Assembly: GCA_000310025.1 (NCBI GenBank)
Contig: FN648598.1
Coordinates: 62,493-126,492, forward strand
Reading direction: 5' to 3'
DNA: 64,000 nucleotides
Source: Ectocarpus siliculosus
Taxonomy: Eukaryota; Sar; Phaeophyceae; Ectocarpales; Ectocarpaceae
In this document: positions 22,901 to 49,252 of the stretch, piece after piece
How the letters are laid out: every line of letters begins with the position of its first letter
Position numbering within the stretch: position 1 is the stretch's first letter
Notes under the pieces: model-generated
The model's database searches: none
Told to the model about the DNA's origin: nothing
Seen by the model: only the letters and a program-made list of their open reading frames with translations
Program-made: the position numbers and the translations under genes

Positions 22901-25900
22901 CCCTTGAAATTTTTTGAGTCCTTCTCTTTTCGTATATTGTATACCCCACCATGGCACATGACCCAAACGGTGCATCGCCCAAGGTATTTCGTTTGTCGCC
23001 TGTCTGAAGACGTATCACCCAGACCTCATCTGCGGAAAGATACTCTTCAAGTCAAGTCATAAATTGAGACACCAACCAAGGGAAATTACTTGAGAACACG
23101 AAAGATTTCACACAGGCCTACCTCCTCATTGCTGACAAAAACCACCAATACGATCGTATTGCCCGCGTAGTTGTGTTTCCTAGGGATAGGCGGTTGTTGG
23201 GAACAGTCAGATATCGCAAGTTTTCTAACCATTGTTGAGTTACGCGAGTGAGGTTACCGCGGATTGCTTGTTGCGAAGACGAAGAAGGCGCCCGATGATT
23301 ATAACTCACGTTACATCTACATTTTTTATCAGAGCATAAACTCGTGCTGAGATACCGTCGACTTCCTTATGAGGGCCTCTTCTTCTACATCTTTTTATGT
23401 AGGAACACGTTCATTTACCTCGTTAGGGTTGATTAGGACCGACTTATGGTATATTTTTAATTCTGTTTGATTGTTTTTTATTTTTGTGCCAATTTACTCT
23501 CCATCTTGCTTCTTTTGGAATGTCGATGCCTTGTGCCGGCCTATACTCCCGTGATGAATAGCTTCAAACTGGAATTACCGTCTGAGAACAAACGTGCGGA
23601 AAAACCTTCGAAGCGGCTTAGTCTGAGGAGAATCGTCTTGCCTACTTCAGCGCGTCCTAGCGTTCTCTTTTTTTTTCTGATGTGTGTGACCAATGCCAAT
23701 ACATGCGTTCAGTTCATTTGGACGATGAAGTGCATTAAATAGGGAGGCTCATCCTAATTGTGTGTATCACTGTCTCCCGTGATGAACTGCTTCAAACTGG
23801 AATTACCGTCTGAGAACAATCCTGCGGAACAAAATTCGAAGCGGCTTAGTCTGAGGAGAGTTATGCATATATCTTGTCCTTAATCTGCCTTGTGCTCCGT
23901 ACAACAGCCTCTGGGTATTGCGACTTCAAGCGTTCGTTCCCTGTAGATTTATCCCGTGATGAACTGCTTCAAACTGGAATTACCGTCTGAGATCAATCCT
24001 GCGGAACAAAATTCGAAGCGGCTTAGTCTGAGGAGAGTTAAGCATATATCTTGTTATTTCTGTCTTGACAGTATGCCCTGTACAAAGTCTTACATGGGTA
24101 TTGCGACTTCAAGCGTGTCCTGTAGATTTTTCGACGTTGGATTTATCCCGTGATGAACAGCTTCAAACTGGAATTACCGTCTGAGAACAATCCTGCGGAA
24201 TAAACTTCGAAGCGGCTTAGTCTGAGGAGAGTTATGCGTAAATCTTGTTGTTATTCTGTCTTGACAGTATGCCCTGTACAAAGTCTTACATGGGTATTGC
24301 GACTTCAAGCGTTCCCTGTAGAGTTCTTCGACGTTGGATTTATCCCGTGATGAACTGCTTCAAACTGGAATTACCGTCTGAAAACAATCCTGCGGAACAA
24401 AATTCGAAGCGGCTTAGTCTGAGGAGAGTTATGCATATATCTTGTTTTTTCTATCTTAACAGTATGCTCTGTGCAAAGTCTTATATGGGTATTGCGACTT
24501 CAAGCGTTCCCTGTAGATTCTTCGACGTTGGATTTATCCCGTGATGAATAGCTTCAAACTGGAATTACCGTCTGAGAACAATCCTGCGGAACAAAATTCG
24601 AAGCGGCTTAGTCTGAGGAGAGTTATGCATATATCTTGTTGTTACATCTATGCTGCGTAAGGGTATTGCGACTTCAAGCGTCCCCTGTAGCTTCTTCCAC
24701 TTTCGATTAGGTTGCACGAGGTACCTGAGTCCTAGAACATCACTTCGAGGCCTGTTCATGTCGGCCATGGTTTGGCGGTTTTTGTTGCTGTAGTCTCCCG
24801 TGATGAATAGCTTCAAACTGGAATTACCGTCTGAAAACAACCCTGCGGAACAAACTTCGAAGCGGCTTAGTCTGAGGAGAATCAATAGCAGTAGTGTAAG
24901 TTATATCGTGTATACAATCACAAAAGGCCAGCTTGTTCAATATTTTTGTGAGCTATAGCTTTAGTTTTACTTGTCACACAAGCGAGCAGAACCGTAGGCC
25001 ACCAGCATGGCGTTGTGTAGCACGAATGGCTGCTGCAAAGGTGTACCTCGTGCGTGGTTCTGTCACATACCCAGCCTGTGTGCCGGCTGTATTTGGCCGG
25101 ACCTACACAGGCGTATCTCCCATGAGGAACTGCTTTTCAAGACATCCGTCTGAGACCTAAAGTGCGGATGAATCGGCTGAGCCTGAGGAGAAGACAAAAT
25201 ATTTTGCGGTAACATGTTTGAACCATTACGGTACGTAGCACTGTGAAGTACTTGGTATGAGGGGAGTAGACCTTGAAAAATACGGAACGACCTCCAGTAG
25301 TAGGTAGAAGGCCCGTGTTGGTTCTTGGTGTATTGGTATCTCCTGTGAGGAATTGCTTCAAGACTGGAATTACCGTCTGAGAAAACCTTGCGGAAAAAAC
25401 TTCGAAGCGGCTGAGTCTGAGGATACATCCGAACCAACATGGTGCCTGGTACATCGTACTTTAATTTAGTTGAGGTGGATGTGCTAGAAGTCATGTGCAT
25501 GCTTTGTTTCTGCTTGAAATTCGGATGTCGTGTAGAGTGCAGTGCGCCATGCGTAGCCAAAGAGAGGGAGAGAGAGAGAGAGAGCACCCGATGATTATAA
25601 CACACGTATATCTACATTTTTTTCTCAGAGCTACAATTGTGCTGAGAGTACCGTCGACTTCCTTATGAGGGGCAAATCTCTTTCGAACTTTACGCAGAAA
25701 TACTGCACATGGTGGAACCTAAATGCAGTCTTGTTTTTCCATTTTTTGCCTCAAAGTCAGATAACAGTCCTTTTTCGATTATGTCTTGAGCAAATGAATA
25801 CCAGAACCCGAACACGAACACATACGATCGTTCTTCTCATTGTGTGTTGGGGATTGGTTGCATTGCCCGACACGCAACGTGCAGAAACAGAGGGCAACCG

Positions 25901-28197
25901 ACTCTGAACCAGAACCTAGACCGTGTTTATTCCATGGTAGTGTTGTGCCTGTGTTCTGCGTGCTGAGAGCGGGGAGCTCGTTTCCTATGATGAATTGCTT
26001 CAAACTGGTATTATCATCTGAGCAATTGTATGCGGCGAAAAATTGACGTCGACTTACGTTTAAGGATTGCACCCCCCCCTCTCCACGTTCTAGCGCCGAG
26101 ACCTTCTTGAAGTGTCCGTGATTTTGTGGATGTCATCGTCCGCAAGAACCGCACATATTTTTGTGCACGGCGAACGGGCAACTCGACCACCTTAAGTAAA
26201 TACAGCAAAAGGCTTCCGCCCTCAAGAGCAGCATGTTGAAATCAGGGCAGCGTTTTGATCCCCGTCCTGTGCCGACGGTTCAAAACAAGTCTACATAATT
26301 TTCTCAGCACTTGAAAACGAACATGTTTCGCAGTGGGGGTCATCGAAATATATGCTCTACAATCGCTGCTTGGTGGCCCGTGTCTCCTGCCCGCCCATAT
26401 TCCGTCCCGCAGGTGATCGAGTACATCCTGCAGAAGCGATACGTTAAGCTTGTGCCCACCGGGCTGGACTTCGGCCGGCCCGGTTTCAGCCGCTTCCAGG
26501 AGAGAAGATTCCATCCCAGCATGAATCTGACCAGAAGGTGCGCTAGGAATCTCTCTAGAATCGCTGTTGGCACTTTGCCCAAACGTTTTGCGGTTCGGCT
26601 GCAGAGCCATGTATACGGTGACTTGCTTGTGATGTTCGAACTTTGGAGTCACTGCCTCGTTCTTCGTTACGGCTGCGTGTCGTTTGTGTGCTGCAGACAC
26701 ACGACCGTTTTGCTTGATGGTACTTGAGCCAATTCAGACGTTGTCTTTCTGGTGGTGGGCAACCCATCGGTACAATACAACCATAAATAGGGGGGTGTAT
26801 TTAAAGAAGAGCGTGTAGTTTGGTGCACCACCGATATCATCAGCAGGTCTGTACATGCACAGCTCCCACCTTTCGCTTGAACCTTCTAACGTGCGTTATG
26901 CCATTGCGCCCGATTTTATCATCAGGTTTTACCCTCACGTGCACAACATGGACGGTTTCTTCGTGGCGAAGCTGAAGAAGTTTGCGCCGGGAGAGAGGAA
27001 GGCGGTATCCACGGGTGCGGGAGTACCCGACAAGGATGCCCCGGAAGCGAACGAGGCTGGTGCTGCCGGTGCCGCCGACGAGATGGACGTCGACTTCAGG
27101 TTCGACCGTTTCCTCCTCCTGTTGCTCTTGTTTCCTTTCAACTTCACGGGCGCTCCGTGCTACACAAGTACTACTAGTTGCGTTGGTGACGAACTGTTTC
27201 GATAGCGTCAAATATTTGGCTGGCTGCAGGTTGCATTCAACAACTTTCAAACCTTGTCTGCTTGGTGTCTGTCTGTCCATTGTATGTGTGTACATCAGCG
27301 GGAGCGACGAGGACGAGGACTCCAAGACAAAGCGAAAGCGTGCTAAGAAGGAGGCCAAGCGTGACGCCAAGAACAACGCAAAGGCCCAAGAGGCGGTAGG
27401 AGCCGAGGTGAGCGCTAGCCTGGGCACGTTTGTTCGCGGCCGACGCAGGTCCTGCGTAGGAACAACGGATTTATTTGTGCAATAAGGAGTAAATTCCTCA
27501 TGTTCCGGTTCCTTCAAGTGAGCAGTCTTCGATGGCCCCCAAGTAACTAATTGAAAAGGTCATACCAGTACTTTTATTTTAATCCCTTCGTCGTGGTTTA
27601 AAGATGGATGTACGATGATCCAGTCAGAAGACCATTTGGTGAGGCACACGGGTGGTTTTGCTGAATTTTGCTGCAGTCGTCTTCTAAATCCGACGTTCAT
27701 TGATCGCCCACCCCACTATTTCCTTGGCCTCCTCTTTCCTTCAGATCAAGGAAGTAAACAGCGATGAAGAGGAAGACGGAGGCGAAGAATCAAGGCCTGC
27801 GGCAAAGAAATCGAAGCCCGATCCCACCGCCGCCGCAAACGGCCACAGCACACCAGGCAGAGGCAGAGGTAGAGGGGCTGCTCGTGGAGATGGCGGCGGA
27901 AGAGGGGGGAGAGGCTCCGCAGGATCACCCGGTCGGGGTGCAAGTCGAGGGGGCCGTGGAAGATCGTCTTCTGGGGGACGTTCGTCAGGAGGGTATGCGT
28001 CGGCCGGCCGAAACCCGGGCGGGTTCGGCGGGGGGCGTTCGTTTGGCGGGGGCAGGGGGGGCGGGAGAGGCCGAGGGAGGGGGGGTCGCGATGGCGGTCG
28101 CGGTGGTGGAGGACGAGGAGGCCGTGGTGGTGGGCGTGGCGGTGGTCGAGGGAGAGGAGGGGGGAGAGGTGGAGGTAGAGGGCGAGGACGGGGGTAG
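16925..28197 (+). CDS. NOP2: NOP2-type 25S/28S rRNA (cytosine-C5)-methyltransferase
   Basis: Nucleolar SAM-dependent enzyme that makes m5C in large-subunit rRNA and is needed for 60S assembly. Twelve exons: 16925-17770, 18323-18562, 18912-19019, 19465-19572, 19874-20047, 20623-20730, 21093-21219, 21569-21753, 26413-26537, 26926-27099, 27299-27407, 27745-28197. They sum to 918 codons plus stop. In order: Lys/Gly-rich and acidic N-terminus, [47 protein letters not shown] motif [14 protein letters not shown] (motif IV) and STCS (motif VI), both with Cys, then [25 protein letters not shown], a Lys/acidic linker and an RGG tail of about 110 residues. A second in-frame ATG at 17027 (MPAKRRP) may be the nuclear start. 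Intron 8 (21754-26412) carries the snoRNA cluster. Confidence 0.93.
21939..22025 (+). ncRNA. Box C/D snoRNA copy 1 (snR77/SNORD65-like, type I)
   Basis: Box C ATGAGGA 21945-21951, box D' CTGA 21977-21980, box D CTGA 22017-22020, CTCC/GGAG closing stem. The guide ACTGGAATTACCGT before D' pairs with the 18S rRNA 530 loop. By the fifth-nucleotide rule the target is the U of CGGUAAUUCC (known family target: yeast Um578, human Um627). It lies about 190 nt into the NOP2 intron, in sense orientation. Confidence 0.85.
22256..22346 (+). repeat. Second intron repeat family, copy a
   Basis: About 90 nt starting CCCGATGATT, with a TATCTACATTTTT core, GCTGAGAGTACCGTCGACTT and a CCTTATGAGGGCC end. Shared with 23291-23379 and 25587-25670. 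Unrelated to the snoRNA unit; function unknown. Confidence 0.7.
22535..22602 (+). pseudogene. Degenerate box C/D snoRNA copy 2
   Basis: Recognisable from GCTTCAAACCGGAACTACCGT, but box C is lost, D' is GTGA, the guide has two changes (CCGGAACTACCGT) and the 3' half with box D has decayed. Probably non-functional. Confidence 0.6.
22796..22886 (+). ncRNA. Box C/D snoRNA copy 3 (type I)
   Basis: Box C GTGAGGA 22804-22810, D' CTGA, box D CTGA 22876-22879. The terminal stem is the best of the set: CATCTCC (22796-22802) pairs perfectly with GGAGATG (22880-22886), extended by two pairs relative to the other copies. The guide is identical to copy 1. Confidence 0.88.
23291..23379 (+). repeat. Second intron repeat family, copy b
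   Basis: Same element as at 22256, with ATAACTCACGTTACATCTAC in the first half and one base missing in GAGATACCG. Lies between snoRNA copies 3 and 4. Confidence 0.7.
23545..23631 (+). ncRNA. Box C/D snoRNA copy 4 (type II)
   Basis: First copy with the perfect box C GTGATGA (23551-23557). D' CTGA and box D CTGA (23623-23626). The 18S guide is intact. Closing stem CTCC/GGAG. The internal segment (AAACGTGCGG) differs slightly from copies 5-10. Confidence 0.86.
23773..23859 (+). ncRNA. Box C/D snoRNA copy 5 (type II)
   Basis: Model copy: TCTCC (23773-23777), C, box C GTGATGA (23779-23785), guide CTGGAATTACCGT, D' CTGA, a C'-like TGCGGAA, second guide ending GCGGCTTAGT, box D CTGA (23851-23854), GGAGA (23855-23859). 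The five-base-pair terminal stem is perfect. First unit of the tandem array. Confidence 0.9.
23950..24036 (+). ncRNA. Box C/D snoRNA copy 6 (type II)
   Basis: Box C GTGATGA 23956-23962, D' CTGA, box D CTGA 24028-24031. Guide intact. The 5' stem strand is TTATCC, so the closing stem has an internal mismatch. Same mismatch in copies 7, 8 and 9. Confidence 0.83.
24144..24230 (+). ncRNA. Box C/D snoRNA copy 7 (type II)
   Basis: Box C GTGATGA 24150-24156, box D CTGA 24222-24225, guide intact. It carries TAAACTTCGAAG rather than CAAAATTCGAAG between the boxes. Starts 194 nt after copy 6. Confidence 0.83.
24341..24427 (+). ncRNA. Box C/D snoRNA copy 8 (type II)
   Basis: Box C GTGATGA 24347-24353, D' CTGA followed by A rather than G, box D CTGA 24419-24422, guide intact. 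Starts 197 nt after copy 7. Confidence 0.83.
24535..24621 (+). ncRNA. Box C/D snoRNA copy 9 (type II)
   Basis: Box C GTGATGA 24541-24547, D' CTGA, box D CTGA 24613-24616, guide intact. Last unit of the regular ~195-nt array. The following spacer is longer and diverged. Confidence 0.83.
24794..24880 (+). ncRNA. Box C/D snoRNA copy 10 (type II)
   Basis: TCTCC / GGAGA terminal stem restored, box C GTGATGA 24800-24806, D' CTGA, box D CTGA 24872-24875, guide intact. Separated from copy 9 by unrelated spacer sequence, so conservation here is of the snoRNA itself and not of the tandem unit. Confidence 0.87.
25116..25191 (+). pseudogene. Diverged box C/D snoRNA copy 11, rRNA guide lost
   Basis: Box C ATGAGGA (25122-25128), D' CTGA, box D CTGA (25183-25186) and a TCTCC/GGAGA stem all remain. 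The 18S guide is replaced by TTTTCAAGACATCCGT and the element is about ten nt shorter. It is either a pseudogene or a copy that acquired another target. Confidence 0.6.
25337..25427 (+). ncRNA. Box C/D snoRNA copy 12 (type I)
   Basis: Box C GTGAGGA 25345-25351, D' CTGA, box D CTGA 25417-25420, guide intact. Between the boxes it is almost identical to copy 3, although seven type II copies lie between them. The closing stem differs (GTATCTCC with GGATAC). Confidence 0.85.
25587..25670 (+). repeat. Second intron repeat family, copy c
   Basis: Same element again, preceded by a GA-run (25560-25584). Lies between snoRNA copies 12 and 13. The 3' end CTTCCTTATGAGG is conserved in all three copies. 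Confidence 0.7.
25981..26068 (+). pseudogene. Degenerate box C/D snoRNA copy 13
   Basis: Box C ATGATGA (25987-25993) and D' CTGA (26018-26021) survive. The guide has mutated to CTGGTATTATCAT and the box D position reads TTAA. Lies about 340 nt before the NOP2 exon 9 acceptor. Confidence 0.6.
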
Positions 28198-29557
28198 ACT
28201 GAAACGAAATATGCTGGGGACGGGTTTGTGTCTCTGTCGGGTGTGTGACATGCCGTGTCTTGTGGGTGTTTTGTGTTGTTGCATCTGGGTGTTATCGTCT
28301 GAGTATCTACAACGGTAGATGCTGGATCATGGGCTGGTGCTGAACGAAAGGGCCTCAACGTAGATTAGGTGTTGGGAGAATCGATCCTTCGAAACGCTCT
28401 CCGAGAACCATGGGAATCGAGAGGCAAACCAGTACATGCATAGTTGTACGCATCTTCCATGTGCCACTTGCTGGCAATGGGCGGCCCGCTTGTGGCACCG
28501 CCCAGCTCTCTTTCTGGACCTTCTCTTGTTGCCCAAACGTGGCGACAAATGTGCCTGTCCTCGGTACAAGAGTGGGCCGTTCCTTCCACGTCGCCTACAG
28601 ACAGACAGACATACGTTTCGGAGCCACTGAGGGAAACTCGTTAAAACCTTGGCAGTCAGTTGTGCCTCCAGCCAGTGTCGGAAGCAGTCGAAGCGCCCTC
28701 CACCGTACGATCACCACCAGAAGCAGCACTGCGCTGATTTGGAAGAAAACAAGTAGACTACATTGGTCAGGATGGTTTCTCCCGATACTGTACTGTAATT
28801 CGATCGAGGGTTCCTTGCTGTGGGCGTGTGGGCGTTCAAAACATGACGAGGACCATATTAGTGGATGTTCATTACACGACTGCACCTTACATATGAAACT
28901 TCTCAATTTCTTGAAGCCACGTGCATGGTGCAGGAGGAGGTATCCACAGGACAACCGCAACCAAACAGCAGAACCCGCCCGAAAAACCATGCCCCCTGTC
29001 CCCTGTCCCCTGTCGGGAAGAGGTTTCCACCCAGAACCTCTGAAGGCGTTGCTCGTAAGCAAATTCGCTGTCGTGTCGAGTTGCAAAACGAAGATGAAAA
29101 TATGTAAACAGGGCCGCAACCAGCACACTCTGAGCTGCCGGTGGGAGGGTGTCCTGGCGAGCAGTACTAAAAGGTCTTGTCCCGCGTCAAGAAGATCGTG
29201 TCTTGCGTTCGATTGACAGGGGCGAGGACTGACACACCAACCCTCTGAGGCATTCTGCGCGACAGGAAATTGCGCGAAGAGCGAGACACACAAGGCAGCC
29301 GCGCTTGCTTGGATATAGGCAAACTTACAAACTTGCGCGCTGCTGAGAGATTTTGTTGTCGATCGCTTTGGGGAAGATAAGATCATCGTGCTTCTCGGTG
29401 GTACTCAGCTACAGCTCGCGATTATCCACTGGTGGAAGCGGAGTAACGAGCACGGAGCGCAAAGCGACAGTCCCGTGCAAAAGGACCAACGGCGAGGTGC
29501 AGCTTCGCTGCTACTTGCTTCTGCCACCGCCACTGCTGCTGCTGCTCCTGAAACACG
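28198..29557. other. Intergenic region between NOP2 and HELQ
   Basis: About 1.36 kb holding the NOP2 3' UTR and the HELQ promoter. Two long ORFs overlap in antisense (28410-29216 plus, 268 codons; 28595-29386 minus, 263 codons). Both are rich in Cys, His, Trp and Ser without domain-like patterns. I do not call either a gene, but they are unusually long for chance in this window. Confidence 0.45.
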
Positions 29558-46614
<17,057 letters not shown>

Positions 46615-49252
46615 CGGCGTATTGGTAGCGCATACCGCAGATCGTGTTGTGTTGAATTTTCTTTCTCGTTCAACCGAGAATATTTTTACGAGCATTGTTG
46701 CTGTTCGTTGATCCCGCCTAGCCCTAGGAGTATCATCGTGGGTTATCTTCCGATCGAGTGACGACATTCATTCGTCCTTGTTGTCAACCTAAGTAAGACC
46801 TTCTTTGAGTTGTCGTGTTTGTGAACAGCTGCGAGGTGTGGGTTCCAATAACATGCGAATGCGACAACGGGTCTTGGCAATCAATTCGTGATCCGATTGA
46901 AAAGAATGTGCCAGTCGTGTGTGAAACTCGGGGCCAGCACCAAGGCGACTACTCTAAAGCTGTCTGAACAATTCCGAATATTTGTACCATCATCGTGGCT
47001 ACGTTGTACGTCGTGTGCCCACGCTCGTGACAGCAGGGAACCTTGGAGGCGCCAAATAGCAAGACAAACCATGCAAATGGTTGGCAAAGAAAGCAGGTTT
47101 CCCTTGCTGTGTACGCACGTTAGCCCGTCATTATCGAGCGAATTTGTCTCGAGCCAAGCACATATGTGTGTGTGTGTTTTCTTGTGGTTTTCTCTCTGAA
47201 AGGAAAGCGGGGTCAGGCAGCGCTGTTTAATCAAAGCGAAAACACGAATGGCGCTGCCGCCCGAAAATTCACATAATAACGTTCAGATTTAATTAATAAT
47301 AAATAGCCCGGGGGTAGCCCCGGCCTCGGCTCGAGTCTAATTTGTTTTGGCCAATAGGCAGGGAGCAAAATATTAGGGCGAGTAAGGGGCATGGCCAGGC
47401 GAAGAGGGAGAACGCTAATTGCTCGTGCGGAGCATGCGCAACGTGCGAAAGAGGACGATAACTATCCACTTGCTGCCTCCTCCCATTCAGAAAACAGGGC
47501 GGCGTCGCAATGAAGCTGACGGGCGATGTTCGTTCCACTACTACAGCACTATCCCAATTTTTTTGAGTATGTATGCTGACAACCGGTAGGTAAGTAAATG
47601 TCTTTTTCAAGGAAACATGCACACGTGCAACCGCTAAACTATCTGTAGGAGACGCCAATGAACAGGCACGCACAGACAGGCAAAACACAACAGACAGGAA
47701 GAGGCGACGTGAACGCCCGAAAAAACAAAGAACAAATAGAGTGAACGCGCGCAAAGAAGTACCACCACTTAAAAAAAAATGAAGTACATAAGCGGGCTCA
47801 GCCGGCGAGCTTGTCAGTTGCCGCCACTCAACGGCGATAAACTGAGCGGGCGAGAGGGAGGCGACGTGGACGTTGTAAAATCTCCGCGTCTGTCTGCCGC
47901 TCGCTTTCTTCGCATACTACATGAGGAATTTAGTTAATTAAGCACTGGTCCTCTCGTCCCGAGCTATGCCTGGTTCTTGCGCTTTTTGGTTGGCACGATT
48001 TGCCCGTATGCATGTATGCCTTTCGCGCTGTCCTCGCTAGCACGATTTGCCCGTATGGATTCTGCCCGCATGGCTGTCGCGCTGTCCTCTCCAAGAGGGG
48101 GAAGAGGGGATTTATCTGGGCGAGGATTCTTGTCGGGTCGTTGTTTTGCCGACACGAAAAAAACTCTCATTTTTGTGATAGCAATACCTCTGATTTATAT
48201 CTGCCGACCAGCGTGTTTGATGGACGGTGGTGGCCGCAATGCAAACCACGCATCGCTGCGATGACAGGAAGGGACAGGGCGTGGGTGGCCTGACAAACCG
48301 GTCTTGGGACTAGAGAGTGACTAGGGAGCCACGCGGAGCAGGTGTATCGAAAGAGTCTCGATGGAAAGTCACTCTTATTGCGGATCTCTTGCCCAAGTAA
48401 GGGCGCCACAACTGCCAGAGATGTCCACCACGAAAACCATGTATCCACTGGCCTCGAGGGGTGGGAGTGTTTGAGGCCGTCGAGCAACCAGGACAATGCT
48501 GCAACTATTCGCCTCCCCTTCAAAAATCGAAATATAATCATCGTCCGCCTCGTTTTTTCTAATTTACTCGCCAAGTGCGAGGACGCGATTCCTCTGTCAC
48601 AATCAACAAGGTGCCTCGGTTTGGGATTGCCCAGAAAAGGGTATTCCTACAGTACCGACGAACAGGAAAAACCAAGGTTTCATTCAAGCCATGGAGTGCC
48701 AGCCCTCTCTCATCAACACGTTCCACCCACCACCCTCTTTAACACGGCACTTCATATCTGCGACGAGGCTTCCTACGGACCAAAGCCTACACGCCCAAAG
48801 AACTTGTTCCGCTACCGAAACAAGTGCCCGGCTGCATCCGACACTTGCGCGAAGAATAATATGTACATCAATTGAACTAGCCTAGTAACCGGTGGTACAT
48901 TTCAACATTTCAACCAAGAGGTTGATGGTTGGTTTCTCGTGGATACTCTTGGCCTCCCGTAACACCCGTCGTAAACACATTTCACATTTCACATTTCAGT
49001 CATTCTGACAGAGCCAAACCACGCATGGTAATCAAAACCGGATTCGGATGCGTTCTATCGGAAGGTCCATTTGATCCGCATGCTTGGAGACACCACACTC
49101 CACTTCCAATGTATTCTCGAGTTGGCGATCCAGCAGTCGCATCACACGGAATCGCGCGGGCCCAGCTTGCGGATCGTCTTCCGACTCCCTACTGTCCTGT
49201 TTACGGTGAAAGCGCCGGGTTGGTGAAAGGTGAGAATAAGATACGCCAACTA
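46615..49252. other. Intergenic region between convergent HELQ and PPR gene C
   Basis: About 2.6 kb with no gene I can support. It holds a TA-rich segment near 47290-47310, the duplication at 47993-48089, and two plus-strand ORFs, 48342-48875 (177 codons) and 48929-49285 (118 codons). The latter runs slightly past the PPR stop on the opposite strand. Neither ORF shows a known domain. They could be exons of a small gene or chance. Confidence 0.4.
47993..48089. repeat. Imperfect direct duplication
   Basis: GCACGATTTGCCCGTATG occurs at 47993 and again at 48040, each followed about 10-30 nt later by TCGCGCTGTCCTC. Two units of roughly 45-50 nt. Confidence 0.6.

Larger units (their letters stand above)
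23760..24640 (+). repeat. Tandem array, ~195-bp unit containing snoRNA copies 5-9
   Basis: Box C starts at 23779, 23956, 24150, 24347 and 24541, giving periods of 177, 194, 197 and 194 nt. Each unit is one ~85-nt snoRNA plus a ~110-nt spacer whose sequence is also shared (TATGCATATATCTTG at its start, GGGTATTGCGACTTCAAGCG in its second half). Recent local tandem duplication is the simplest explanation. Confidence 0.85.

Noticed and set aside
23550-24885. Repeated open frames through the intron array (plus [13 protein letters not shown], minus SRFEVFSAG), looking like a repeat protein or exon array
   Set aside because: Both strands are open, the frames break in the spacers, and what is conserved is box C, D', D, the guide and the closing stem. 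A C/D snoRNA explains all of it.
21939-25427. 18S 5'-end segment GAUUAAGCC as target of the D-box guide
   Set aside because: Only eight pairs including one G-U, and type I copies break it.
22800-25430. CRISPR-like array of regularly spaced repeats
   Set aside because: Repeats are ~85 nt, spacers are themselves dupl​icated, the host is a eukaryotic intron, and no cas genes are present.
22256-25670. Second intron repeat family as further box C/D or H/ACA snoRNAs
   Set aside because: A CTGA occurs, but CGATGATT is not a proper box C, no terminal stem pairs, and the H/ACA two-hairpin layout was not found by eye.
27741-28358. Minus-strand 205-codon Pro-rich ORF
   Set aside because: Antisense shadow of the RGG tail of NOP2.
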